From an uncultured Duncaniella sp. (lineage in GTDB: Bacteria; Bacteroidota; Bacteroidia; Bacteroidales; Muribaculaceae), in NCBI RefSeq assembly GCF_910577345.1, contig NZ_CAJTMT010000007.1, positions 1 through 64,000 of the forward strand: 64,000 nucleotides of DNA. Reading direction: 5' to 3'. The translations under genes and the position numbers were made by a program. Under the pieces are notes generated by a model. That model ran no database searches. It saw only the letters and a program-made list of their open reading frames with translations, and was not told where the DNA came from. Below are positions 52,163 through 60,771 of the stretch, in pieces. Numbering within the stretch: position 1 is the first letter of the stretch; the number at the start of each line of letters is the position of its first letter.

Positions 52163-54370
52163 TCAGTCCGCCGTCACGGTGTATTGCGAGAAGCGGTTTG
52201 TGACGTAGGCGCGGGGTGATACTCCGAAATGTTTCTTGAACAGTGACGAGAAGTGGCTCTGGTTTCCGAAACCGGTCTGTTCGCCGACCTCGCCGACGGT
52301 GTATTCGCGGGTCAGGAGAAGTTCGGCGGCGCGGTTGAGTCGGTAGACGCGCAGAAGGTCGTTGGGCGATATGCCTGTGAGTGCTTTCACCTTGCGGTAG
52401 AAGTTGGTGCGCGAGAAGCCGAGTTCGCGTCCGAGCATGTTGACGTTCAGTTCGCAATTGTCGAGGCTGTTGTCAATGTAGGCATAGAGCTTTTCGAGGA
52501 ATTTCTTGTCGAGCGGTGAGAGTTCGGCAGTGCTCGGCGGCTGTTCCATCGGCTGTTCGCTCAGCCCTGTCGAGGCGAGAATCATCGAAGCCTGCTGCTT
52601 GCGTTTGGCATAGAGATTGTTGACGCGCGCGATAAGGACTTCGGGACTGAAAGGCTTGCAGAGGTAGGCATCCGCGCCGCAACGGTAGCCCTCGATCTTG
52701 TGCTCGTCGAGAATCTTTGCGGTGAGGAGTATCACGGGTATATGGCTTGTGGAGCTGTCGGATTTTATGCGTCGGCAGAGACCGAGACCGTCCATCTCGC
52801 CCGGCATCAGCACATCGCTGATGATGATGTCGGGACACTCCATTGTGGCCTTCAGAAGTCCGTCGGTGCTGTCGAAGGCCTGCAGGACGGTGAAATTTTC
52901 GCTGAAGAGGTTGGCGACAAAGGTGTTGAGCGACACATTGTCCTCAACGACGAGAATCTTGGGATGCGATTCGTCTTTTTCGGTCGTCTCGCCCTCTGTC
53001 TCCACGATTTTTTCCGAAGAATCGGCGGCTTGCAGTTCCGGAGTCTGTTCTGGGGATTGATTACTGCAGTTCTCCTCAGTCGTTGCTGACGGCAGCGGGG
53101 AGTCAGGTTTGATGTCGGAAAGCGCGGGACGGAATTCCGATGAGGAGAAGGCTTCGTCGGAGGCCGGGAAGACGACTGTGAATGTCATGCCTCCTTCGGG
53201 GTTCTTCTTGGTCCGGATGATGCCTTTGTGTTCCTTGACGAGATGCGCCACAAAGTTGAGACCGATTCCGAATCCTTCGGTTTTCTTACCCTCCTTCAAA
53301 CCCAAAAGACGCTTGAAGGGCTGGAAAATCTTGGGAATGTCCTCCTCGTTCATTCCCCGTCCATTGTCGGTGACTGAGATTTGTGCGTAGGTGAAGTCGT
53401 CGGTTGCCTCGAATTCCTCGGGATGACGGACAAGTTCGAGTTTGAGGGTGACGGAGCCGTTGTCGTTTGAATATTTTATGGCGTTGACGATGAGGTTGCT
53501 GACGATTTTCTCGACCTTATCGCTGTCGTAGGTGAGCATGATGCTGTCGGCAGCAGGTTTTTCAAGATGTATGGTCACACGGTTTTCGGTGGCATATATA
53601 TTGTAAAGTTTGGCAAGCGATTCAAGTTGCTTTGAGATGTCGCCTCTGGCCACCTGGAGGGGAAGGGTCTCGTTGTTGACACGGCGGAAGCTGAGGAGCT
53701 GGTTGATGAGGGTCATCAGACGGTCGACGTTGCTGTCGATGAAGTCAAATGATTCCTTTATCTGCTTGTCGGTCATCGACTGGTGGTTGTCACGCAGATA
53801 TTTCGCCGGACCGCAGATGAGTGTGAGCGGGGTGCGGAGTTCGTGGGATATATTGGTGAAAAAGTTGATGCGGTTGGCAGTGATGCGCTTTTCCTGTTCG
53901 ATGCGTTCCTCGGAGAGTGCATATTTCTGTTTGATGAGGCGGAAGCGCAGGTAGATGCGGTTGATTGTGACGATGACAGTTATGAGGAAGAGCAGGTAAA
54001 GGATGAGGGCCGGTGTTGCGAGCCACGGACTCGGTTTCACGTTCAGGTCGAGGAGTTTCACAGGCTCCTGCCATTCACGCCCTTTAAGACGTGCGCGGAC
54101 ATAGAATTCATAGTCACCTGCCGAGAGGTCGGAGTAGGATACGCGGTCATAGTTGCCGACGTTGATGAAGTCCTTGTCACGGCCTTTAAGCATGTAGGCA
54201 TACTCGATTTCGCCCGGCCTGTCATAGCAGGAGGCGAAGTATTCGATGTTGATGGAGTTGTTTTTATGGTTGAGTGTCAGGTGACTGACAGAGGCTTCCG
54301 CCACATCGTCCATATCCCCGGTGAGTAGTGGCTTATAGTCAGGTAATGACCATAATCCTCTTAAAATCAA
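52163..54370 (-). CDS. HTCS regulator, kinase/response/AraC half (out of frame with the sensor half)
   Basis: 735 residues read from a TTG at 54370, but the frame is open upstream to the poly-C tract and the true start is the sensor gene. A Y_Y_Y domain (about 35-115) is followed by a membrane segment (about 119-140) and HisKA with NISHELRTP, His at about 176. HATPase (SNLIVNAIKYSND at 291, DNGRG, EGFGIGL) comes next, then a receiver domain (KILVVEDN at 471, phosphoacceptor Asp about 519 in SDVLMPG) and an AraC-type HTH at the C-terminus. It is the cytoplasmic and DNA-binding half of a Bacteroidetes hybrid two-component regulator. Its position next to rhaBA suggests that it controls rhamnose use. 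Confidence 0.85.
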   Translation of the reverse strand: MILRGLWSLPDYKPLLTGDMDDVAEASVSHLTLNHKNNSINIEYFASCYDRPGEIEYAYMLKGRDKDFINVGNYDRVSYSDLSAGDYEFYVRARLKGREWQEPVKLLDLNVKPSPWLATPALILYLLFLITVIVTINRIYLRFRLIKQKYALSEERIEQEKRITANRINFFTNISHELRTPLTLICGPAKYLRDNHQSMTDKQIKESFDFIDSNVDRLMTLINQLLSFRRVNNETLPLQVARGDISKQLESLAKLYNIYATENRVTIHLEKPAADSIMLTYDSDKVEKIVSNLIVNAIKYSNDNGSVTLKLELVRHPEEFEATDDFTYAQISVTDNGRGMNEEDIPKIFQPFKRLLGLKEGKKTEGFGIGLNFVAHLVKEHKGIIRTKKNPEGGMTFTVVFPASDEAFSSSEFRPALSDIKPDSPLPSATTEENCSNQSPEQTPELQAADSSEKIVETEGETTEKDESHPKILVVEDNVSLNTFVANLFSENFTVLQAFDSTDGLLKATMECPDIIISDVLMPGEMDGLGLCRRIKSDSSTSHIPVILLTAKILDEHKIEGYRCGADAYLCKPFSPEVLIARVNNLYAKRKQQASMILASTGLSEQPMEQPPSTAELSPLDKKFLEKLYAYIDNSLDNCELNVNMLGRELGFSRTNFYRKVKALTGISPNDLLRVYRLNRAAELLLTREYTVGEVGEQTGFGNQSHFSSLFKKHFGVSPRAYVTNRFSQYTVTAD

Positions 54371-56297
54371 AGGAATAGTAATTGGGGGGGGGTGATTTTT
54401 TCAGATTAGTCGTCGGGACGATTTCTTCAAGTCCGGCGTTGCCTCCGAAAAGTATTTTGCCTCCGGCCACCGATGCGACACACTTTTCATGGAACTGGTT
54501 GCCCCCGAGTCCGTCGGGACGCAGATAGGAGCTGATGAGCTTGCCGGAAGTGTCGAAGCGGTAGATTCCGTAGCTGCTGCTCGCCCAGATGTCGCCGTTG
54601 GTATCCTGCGAGAGTCCCACGATGTCTTCCGTCTGGTCACCGAGGCAGGATTTCAGTTCACGGCTTTTGGCATCAAGGCGCAGGAGACCGTGATGGTAGG
54701 TGCCTATCCAGAGATTTCTGTCGCGGTCGAGCATGATGTCGACTGCGCTGTTCCATGCGCGTTGGCCGCTTGCGTCGAAGTTGCGGACAGTCATGTTGTC
54801 GATGTCAATCAGATAGAGATTGTCAGTGTAGGCGGATATGAGGAGGTGATTGTCGTCGTAAGGAATGATTTTGGTTATATTGTTGGAGCGGAGGAGGGGA
54901 GTGGAGATGGTCTTCACGATATTCAGGTCGCTGTCGATGATGAAGAGACCGCAGTTGTCGGTTCCGACCCACATACGTCCGCGGCTGTCCTCGGCTATGC
55001 TGACAGCGTTCACGAAGTTAGGAAACTTCTTTATGACCGATAGATGATATTTTTCCGGGTCGGATGATGCGCCGGGATTGCAGACGATGAGGCTGTTGTT
55101 GTAGCCGGCCCACAGGCGACCCCGTGAATCGAAGGTCATTTCCTGCACGAAGTCGTGGGTGAATGAGCTGAGCGCAGGGGCAGTGCGGCTGTTGAAGTAT
55201 TGTTTGCTGTTTGTTGAAGGGTTGAATACGGCGAAGCCTTGGTAGCGGGTTCCGACCCAGAGGTTGCCGTGGGAGTCAGTGGTGGTGCGCGTCACGAATT
55301 CATTGCGGAAGGCGCGGATGAGTTTGCGGTCCACGTTGAAGAGTTTCGGACGGTCGACCAGCAATACCTCGCCACGGTCAAATGTCGAGACCCATACATT
55401 TTTATCCCTGTCAAGGTAGACATTGTTGATTTCGGCTGTCCGTAGTTCCTTGAAGTCGATGTTGTTGTATCTGTTTCCGACGGTTCCGGTTTTTGAGTCA
55501 TAGACAAGCACACCACGGTTGCCGGTTGCCACAAGGTGGATGCCGTCCGTCAGCGACAGGATGTGGTTGACCTCCGTATCACTGCCTATCGGGGTCGGCG
55601 AGAGGGTCTGGTCGGATGGGTTGAAGCTCATCACTCCGTTCGGAGTTCCGAGGAGCAGGCGGTCGCCGGCAGCGGCCATGGTGTTTACGCGGTCTGAGGA
55701 TTCGAAGTTGAGGCGCAGGAGCGGTTTGAGCGTGGAATCGACTGCCATCATGCAAGTCCCGTTTGAGAACCAAAGGTGTCCGTCGGGACCTTTGACAGCG
55801 GAAGTGATAGCATCCCCGTTGATTCTCAGCCTTGATACGATTCGTCGAGAACTTTTGTCCATCTCATAGAGTCCCTCGGCTCCGTAGCAGAGCAGACGAC
55901 CGGCGTATTCAACGAAACCGTAACCGTTGAAGTCATAGTTCTCGTTTCCGTCCACGATGAAGCGGTGAAACAGTTTGGTATCCTTCTCAAGAGCGCAGAT
56001 GCCCATGTTGGTAGCCACCAGAAGCCATCCGTCCTTATCTGTCATCAGACCGGTGACGGAATTGGAGGGGACAGTCTGCGTATCGTTCGCATCGCCGAAA
56101 TAGATTTCATATTCATCACCGAAACTTTTGCAGAGGCCGTTGGCAGTCGCGATCCATATATAGCCGTAGGAGTCCTGGCAGACCGCGCGCACGCATAGAT
56201 TCGACAGCTCAGAGCGTCTCACAGGGACGTAAGCACTCATGTCGAGGCAACCTGCAAGACACAGAAATGAAATGAAGAATGGCAATAGTGTTTTCAT
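54339..56297 (-). CDS. HTCS regulator, periplasmic sensor half
   Basis: 652 residues with a signal peptide (about 1-24). The rest shows repeated two-component propeller blades (LWVGTRYQGFAVFNP, VWVSTFDRGEVLLVD, LWIGTYHHGLLRLDA and others), forming two seven-bladed propellers that bind an oligosaccharide in the periplasm. The true frame ends at the 9-base C tract; beyond it 17 residues of out-of-frame tail precede a stop. With 8 (or 11) C's it would join the downstream half into a protein of about 1,377 residues, a normal HTCS length. Either a phase variant or a sequencing or assembly error is possible. Confidence 0.85.
   Translation of the reverse strand: MKTLLPFFISFLCLAGCLDMSAYVPVRRSELSNLCVRAVCQDSYGYIWIATANGLCKSFGDEYEIYFGDANDTQTVPSNSVTGLMTDKDGWLLVATNMGICALEKDTKLFHRFIVDGNENYDFNGYGFVEYAGRLLCYGAEGLYEMDKSSRRIVSRLRINGDAITSAVKGPDGHLWFSNGTCMMAVDSTLKPLLRLNFESSDRVNTMAAAGDRLLLGTPNGVMSFNPSDQTLSPTPIGSDTEVNHILSLTDGIHLVATGNRGVLVYDSKTGTVGNRYNNIDFKELRTAEINNVYLDRDKNVWVSTFDRGEVLLVDRPKLFNVDRKLIRAFRNEFVTRTTTDSHGNLWVGTRYQGFAVFNPSTNSKQYFNSRTAPALSSFTHDFVQEMTFDSRGRLWAGYNNSLIVCNPGASSDPEKYHLSVIKKFPNFVNAVSIAEDSRGRMWVGTDNCGLFIIDSDLNIVKTISTPLLRSNNITKIIPYDDNHLLISAYTDNLYLIDIDNMTVRNFDASGQRAWNSAVDIMLDRDRNLWIGTYHHGLLRLDAKSRELKSCLGDQTEDIVGLSQDTNGDIWASSSYGIYRFDTSGKLISSYLRPDGLGGNQFHEKCVASVAGGKILFGGNAGLEEIVPTTNLKKSPPPNYYSFDFKRIMVIT
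54384..54392. repeat. Nine-base G/C homopolymer at the HTCS frame break
   Basis: G9 on the plus strand (C9 in the coding strand) lies exactly where the sensor frame and the kinase frame meet. Removing one base restores one continuous reading frame (KKSPPPITIPLI). Confidence 0.9.
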
Positions 56298-56327
56298 GAT
56301 TTAGGTGAAAGTGTTTCCATGTCGCCA

Positions 56328-56335
56328 CAAAGATA
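56328..56335 (-). promoter_or_regulatory. -7 element of the HTCS gene
   Basis: Minus strand TATCTTTG, 31-38 nt upstream of the HTCS start at 56297. Confidence 0.5.
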
Positions 56336-56568
56336 GACAATAAATTTTATTAAAAGCAAGAGAAGTTGTAGCCATAATGGGGACAGTATGTCCATTTAGT
56401 ACAATAAGTCCCTTGGAAGGGTTGTTTTCGCGCTTCCGGTAGCTTGAATCCGTGGTTTTCACGGGTGTTTAAACAAGTACGATAATATTTGGAACATATC
56501 AAAAGGCTTGTGTGCGTATGGACAGAAAAATGGGATAAGATGCACAAAGGGGAAGCTTGTGCAGGAGC

Positions 56569-56576
56569 TAACTTTG
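56569..56576 (+). promoter_or_regulatory. -7 element of the GH78 gene
   Basis: TAACTTTG fits TAnnTTTG, 51 nt before the preferred start at 56628. A small palindrome GGACAGTATGTCC at 56381-56393 lies between the divergent promoters and could be an operator, but this is weak. Otherwise the gap 56298-56627 is empty. Confidence 0.55.
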
Positions 56577-56627
56577 CAAATGAATAATCAATCTCAAACC
56601 GAGCAACCACATTATCATCATTTTTTC

Positions 56628-58355
56628 ATGAACAGCAAAAAACTATGTCTGCTCGCTCTACTGGGAGCGGCACTTCTGCCTAACATTGCCAACGGCGAGC
56701 TCAAGCGAACGCCGGTGGCACCGACACGCATAGTATGGATGTCAGACACGACGGGTGAATACATCAAGAATCCGGAGATACTGATGAATGATTTCAAGGG
56801 TCAGGTATCGGTGGCCGACAACAACTGCACCGTGCTACGCAGCAACGGAAGTCATCAGGCAGCCGTCCTCCTTGATTTCGGAAAGGAACTTCACGGCGGA
56901 ATCAAGATTTCATCGGGTATGCGCAACTCCTCGCGTCCGCTGCGGCTGAGAGTGCGTCTCGGCGAATCGGTTTCGGAAGCCATGAGCGATGTGGCCCCCT
57001 ATCATAATCCCAACAACGCCACCAACGAACATGCCATGCGCGACTTCGACATCCAGGTGCCCTGGTTGGGTTCGCTCGAATGTGGCAACAGCGGTTTCCG
57101 CTTCGTAAGAATCGACCTGCTTGACAAGGATGTGGACTATCTGCTGCGCAATGTCCAGGCCATCAGTGTCATGATTGACGATCCTGAAATCGGTTCGTTC
57201 AAGTGCAGCGACGAGCGTCTTAATAAAATCTGGGAAACAGGAGCCTACACTGTCAAACTCAATATGCAGGACTATCTCTGGGACGGTATCAAGCGTGACC
57301 GTCTCGTGTGGCTCGGTGACCTCCATCCCGAAGTGATGACCGTCAGCAATGTGTGGGGCAAGCATGATGTGGTGCGCCGTACGCTCGATTTCGCAAAGGC
57401 CGATACACCTCTGCCGGGGTGGATGAACGGTTTCAGCTCATATTCAATGTGGTGGTTGCTCATTCACCGCGATTATTATCTCCATCACGGCGACATGGCC
57501 TACCTGAAGGATAACCGTGACTATATCCTCGGACTTGTCAAGCAGCTTGACGAATGTGTGGATGCGAACGGAGAGGAGCAGATGACCGGCGTGCGCTTTC
57601 TCGACTGGCCTACATCGGAGATGCCCGACGTGATTCACGACGGCCTGCAATCGCTGACCTACATGACCCTTGACGCAGCGCGCCAGATTGCCGGGTGGCT
57701 TGACGACAAGGAGATGGATGCCGTTGCGTCGAAATGTATGGAACGCATGGACAAGTTCAACATAAAGCGCACGGATGCCAGCCAGGCTGTCAGTCTCTGT
57801 CTTCTCTCAGGTCTGTCAAAGGACCGTCAGAAAGACTGCGGCAAACTTCTTGACAACGGAATCAATTCCTTCTCGCCTTTCTACGGCTATTATGCTGTCG
57901 AGGCACTTGCTGAAAACGGCCATATCGACAAGGCGATGGATATGATAAGTGACTACTGGGGAGCGATGATTGACCTCGGAGGCACCACTTTCTGGGAAGA
58001 CCTCAACTATCCCGACACCAAGAATGCGGCCCGCATTGACGAGATTGTCCCTGACGGGAAATATGATATTCACAGCCAGGGAGGAGCGTATTGCTACGTC
58101 GGTTTGCGTCTGAGCATGTGTCACGGCTGGGGTGCCGGTCCGACTCCGTGGCTGCAGCGCCATGTGCTCGGTGTCAAGCCGGTTGAACCCGGTTGCAAGA
58201 CCATCGAGGTCAAACCCAACCTCGGCAATCTTGCATTCGCAGAGGGAACTGTCCCCACACCCTACGGTCCCGTCTCGGTAAAGGCCCGCAAGGATGAGAG
58301 CGGGAAGACCGTGGTCAGCGTGAAAGCTCCCAAAGGCGTGAAAGTGAACAAATAA
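56628..58355 (+). CDS. GH78-like alpha-L-rhamnosidase
   Basis: A 575-residue protein; the start at 56628 (MNSKKLCLLALLGAALLPNI) gives a signal peptide, while the ATG at 56508 lies upstream of the -7 element. LDFGKELHGGIKISSGMR (about 85-102) is the rhamnosidase N-terminal region. YLWDGIKRDRLVWLGDLHPE (about 215-234) carries the acidic catalytic-domain motif, and GVKPVEPGCKTIEVKPNLGN (about 522-541) starts the C-terminal sandwich. It is shorter than many GH78 enzymes and lacks an extra N-terminal domain. It should cleave terminal alpha-L-rhamnose. The promoter faces away from the HTCS gene. Confidence 0.85.
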   Translation: MNSKKLCLLALLGAALLPNIANGELKRTPVAPTRIVWMSDTTGEYIKNPEILMNDFKGQVSVADNNCTVLRSNGSHQAAVLLDFGKELHGGIKISSGMRNSSRPLRLRVRLGESVSEAMSDVAPYHNPNNATNEHAMRDFDIQVPWLGSLECGNSGFRFVRIDLLDKDVDYLLRNVQAISVMIDDPEIGSFKCSDERLNKIWETGAYTVKLNMQDYLWDGIKRDRLVWLGDLHPEVMTVSNVWGKHDVVRRTLDFAKADTPLPGWMNGFSSYSMWWLLIHRDYYLHHGDMAYLKDNRDYILGLVKQLDECVDANGEEQMTGVRFLDWPTSEMPDVIHDGLQSLTYMTLDAARQIAGWLDDKEMDAVASKCMERMDKFNIKRTDASQAVSLCLLSGLSKDRQKDCGKLLDNGINSFSPFYGYYAVEALAENGHIDKAMDMISDYWGAMIDLGGTTFWEDLNYPDTKNAARIDEIVPDGKYDIHSQGGAYCYVGLRLSMCHGWGAGPTPWLQRHVLGVKPVEPGCKTIEVKPNLGNLAFAEGTVPTPYGPVSVKARKDESGKTVVSVKAPKGVKVNK

Positions 58356-58639
58356 TCCATAAAATAAGCATGTCTACAAACAGCACTGACTGAAATACAT
58401 TAACTATCGTCAGATTCTTTCCGGAGAGTATGACTGACGGATTCATTTCATCCTGTGTATGAAAGCACCGGATTGATGGACTCCGACAGAGCTCCCGGTC
58501 AGAACGTCTTCGCGGAGAGGACTGCTACAAACCCTACATTTTTTCTTGCGACTGCCAAAGCCCGTCGGTTTCATGGGCTTGGCCGTCAATGGAAATTCCT
58601 CCACAGGATAATCAACTTACTTCAAAATCTACCTGAATC

Positions 58640-60730
58640 ATGAAATACAAAGGACTGCTTACCTTGACAGCAACACTTATGGCCCTCGGATGGTCGGAGG
58701 GAGTGTCGGCCGACACTCCCGTAACCGATCTCTTCCCCGACACATGGGTGGCCATCGACGGAATTGACAGAGTGTTGCCGACTGCTGACGACCAGCCTTT
58801 GCGCACTGATAAGGACCGTACGGTCGGTATATTCTATGTGTCGTGGCATTACGACTGGTTCTACACCAACTTCAAGGCTCCCTACGCCTCGGATGTTACC
58901 AAGATTCTGCAGGAAGACCCCTCGGCGCGTCTGGACTACAACCATCGTCTGTGGCCTCATGAATTTGCCTACCACTGGGGAGAACCTGAATTGGGATATT
59001 TCACAAGTTGTGACCCATACGTCATCAGGAAAGACATCTCCATGCTCTCTGATGCGGGTGTGGATGTGCTGATTCTCGACTGCACTAACGGTGTTTCCTA
59101 TTATGATGAGTGGAACGCACTTCTTTCGGTGATGACCGCCATGAAGAAGGAGGGCAACGTGGTGCCCAAAGTGTGTTTCTGGGGATATAACAACGACGTG
59201 TCGAAAACCTTGACTGACATTTACAAGAAGATATATCTCAACAAGATGTATGAGGACCTCTGGTTTCATTGGGATGGCAAGCCCCTGATGCTTTACAACG
59301 AGGATGCCTCATATCCGGCTGATTTCCATGACTTTTTCACCCTGCGCCATCTGTGGTGGGGCTATCATTCTTTCAACGGCAAGCCTTATTTAGGTGTCGA
59401 TGACCATTGGAGTTTCGGCTATGAGCTTCAGGACATCCATGTCAAGCAGCTTACCCCGGCTCAACGCGCTGCCAAACACAATGGACGCTACGAGCAGATG
59501 GCCGTCACCCCGGCCCAACATGCGTCGACTATGGTCGGCAAGAGCTGGACTCTTGCGGCAGGCGAACCGTCGCTTGACGAGTATGATTTGCCGAAAAGAA
59601 AATATCTGAATAAAAAATGGATTCAGCATCCCGAATACTACGGCTTCTACTTCAAGGAGCGTTGGGAAGAAGCTCTCAGTGTCGACCCGGATTTCATATA
59701 TATAAATGACTGGAACGAATGGATTGCCGGCCAGTTTGCCGTCGAGGGAGGCGTAAGCTTCATGGGCCGTCAGAGCAACTATCATTTCGTTGACCAGTAT
59801 AATGCCGAGTTCAACCGCACGATTCAGCCGATGAAGGGTGGAGGAACCGACAACTACTACATGCAGATGGTCGACGGCATACGCCGCTACAAGGGTGTGC
59901 GCGAGGCACCGATGGCAAGCCGCGGAGTGGAACTGGGTCTTGATTCAGATTTCTCGCTCTGGGACAGTGTGAAAGAGGAGTTTCTGGATACGCCCGGGGA
60001 TGTGACACATCGTGACTATACCGGCTACGGTGGAAACAAGTATTCAAATTTTTCCGGCCGCAACGACATACTCGTCTCAAAAGTGAATGTCCGTGGCGAC
60101 AAAATTGATTTCTATGTCTGTACAGCCGACGACCTTACCCCTAACACCGACCCCAACTGGATGCTGCTGTTCATAAATTCCGACTGTGATTTCAAGACAG
60201 GCTGGCAGGGCTTCGATTTTCTTCTGAACAAGGAATTCGAGTCGGCCACGGAGACTTGGGTGATGAAATGGGACAGCGAGACTTCCGCGTGGGTGCGCCA
60301 TGCGCTGGCGCAGTTCCGCACCGAAGGGAATCATCTCGTTGTCGAGATGCCTCTCTCAGTTCTTGGCCTGACCGATGTCGACAAGGGTAATTTCTACTTC
60401 AAATGGGCTGACAATCCTGCTGATATTGACGATGCAATATCGCTGTGCATCAATGGAGACACTGCTCCCAACCGCCGTTTCTGCTACAATTACCGCTGGG
60501 ACTACGGAACTACAGGTATTGACCGTGTCGCAACGACTGCTGCGCAGCTCAGGGCAGTTTCGCTGTCGGGCTGTGCGCTCCGGGTGGAATGTGACAAACC
60601 TTTCACTGTCACAAGTATCCTCGGGACGACAGTTGCTTCCGGTGAAAGCTCCGGGACTCTTACGATGCCCGGTTCAGGGCTTTACATCGTCACTTCAGCC
60701 GGAAAATCGGTTAAAGTAGCTGTCAAATAA
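58640..60730 (+). CDS. GH71/99-like protein with CBM9-like domain, copy 1
   Basis: A 696-residue protein with a signal peptide (about 1-24). The catalytic (beta/alpha)8-like part (about 25-410) has VGIFYVSWHYDWFYTNF, DAGVDVLILDCTNGVSYYDE and NDWNEWIAGQF, with the WNEW acidic residue as a possible catalytic Glu. A CBM9-like sandwich (about 425-615) has PNWMLLFINSDCDFKTGW. The last 70 residues (GSGLYIVTSAGKSVKVAVK) look like a sorting domain. It may cleave an internal linkage of the target glycan; the specificity is unknown. The 284-nt gap before it shows no other gene. Confidence 0.75.
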   Translation: MKYKGLLTLTATLMALGWSEGVSADTPVTDLFPDTWVAIDGIDRVLPTADDQPLRTDKDRTVGIFYVSWHYDWFYTNFKAPYASDVTKILQEDPSARLDYNHRLWPHEFAYHWGEPELGYFTSCDPYVIRKDISMLSDAGVDVLILDCTNGVSYYDEWNALLSVMTAMKKEGNVVPKVCFWGYNNDVSKTLTDIYKKIYLNKMYEDLWFHWDGKPLMLYNEDASYPADFHDFFTLRHLWWGYHSFNGKPYLGVDDHWSFGYELQDIHVKQLTPAQRAAKHNGRYEQMAVTPAQHASTMVGKSWTLAAGEPSLDEYDLPKRKYLNKKWIQHPEYYGFYFKERWEEALSVDPDFIYINDWNEWIAGQFAVEGGVSFMGRQSNYHFVDQYNAEFNRTIQPMKGGGTDNYYMQMVDGIRRYKGVREAPMASRGVELGLDSDFSLWDSVKEEFLDTPGDVTHRDYTGYGGNKYSNFSGRNDILVSKVNVRGDKIDFYVCTADDLTPNTDPNWMLLFINSDCDFKTGWQGFDFLLNKEFESATETWVMKWDSETSAWVRHALAQFRTEGNHLVVEMPLSVLGLTDVDKGNFYFKWADNPADIDDAISLCINGDTAPNRRFCYNYRWDYGTTGIDRVATTAAQLRAVSLSGCALRVECDKPFTVTSILGTTVASGESSGTLTMPGSGLYIVTSAGKSVKVAVK

Positions 60731-60771
60731 AATTCCAATATCCAATCCATATATTTTACACGCTGAAAACA

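Noticed and set aside
54384..54392. Programmed ribosomal frameshifting at the C9 tract
   Set aside because: No slippery-site pattern with a downstream structure typical of programmed shifts, and HTCS genes are normally continuous; slippage of DNA or a sequence error is simpler.
58455..58643. A possible 62-residue gene before the GH71/99 pair
   Set aside because: No family, no promoter, no signal or fold pattern, and it overlaps the next start; left as non-coding.
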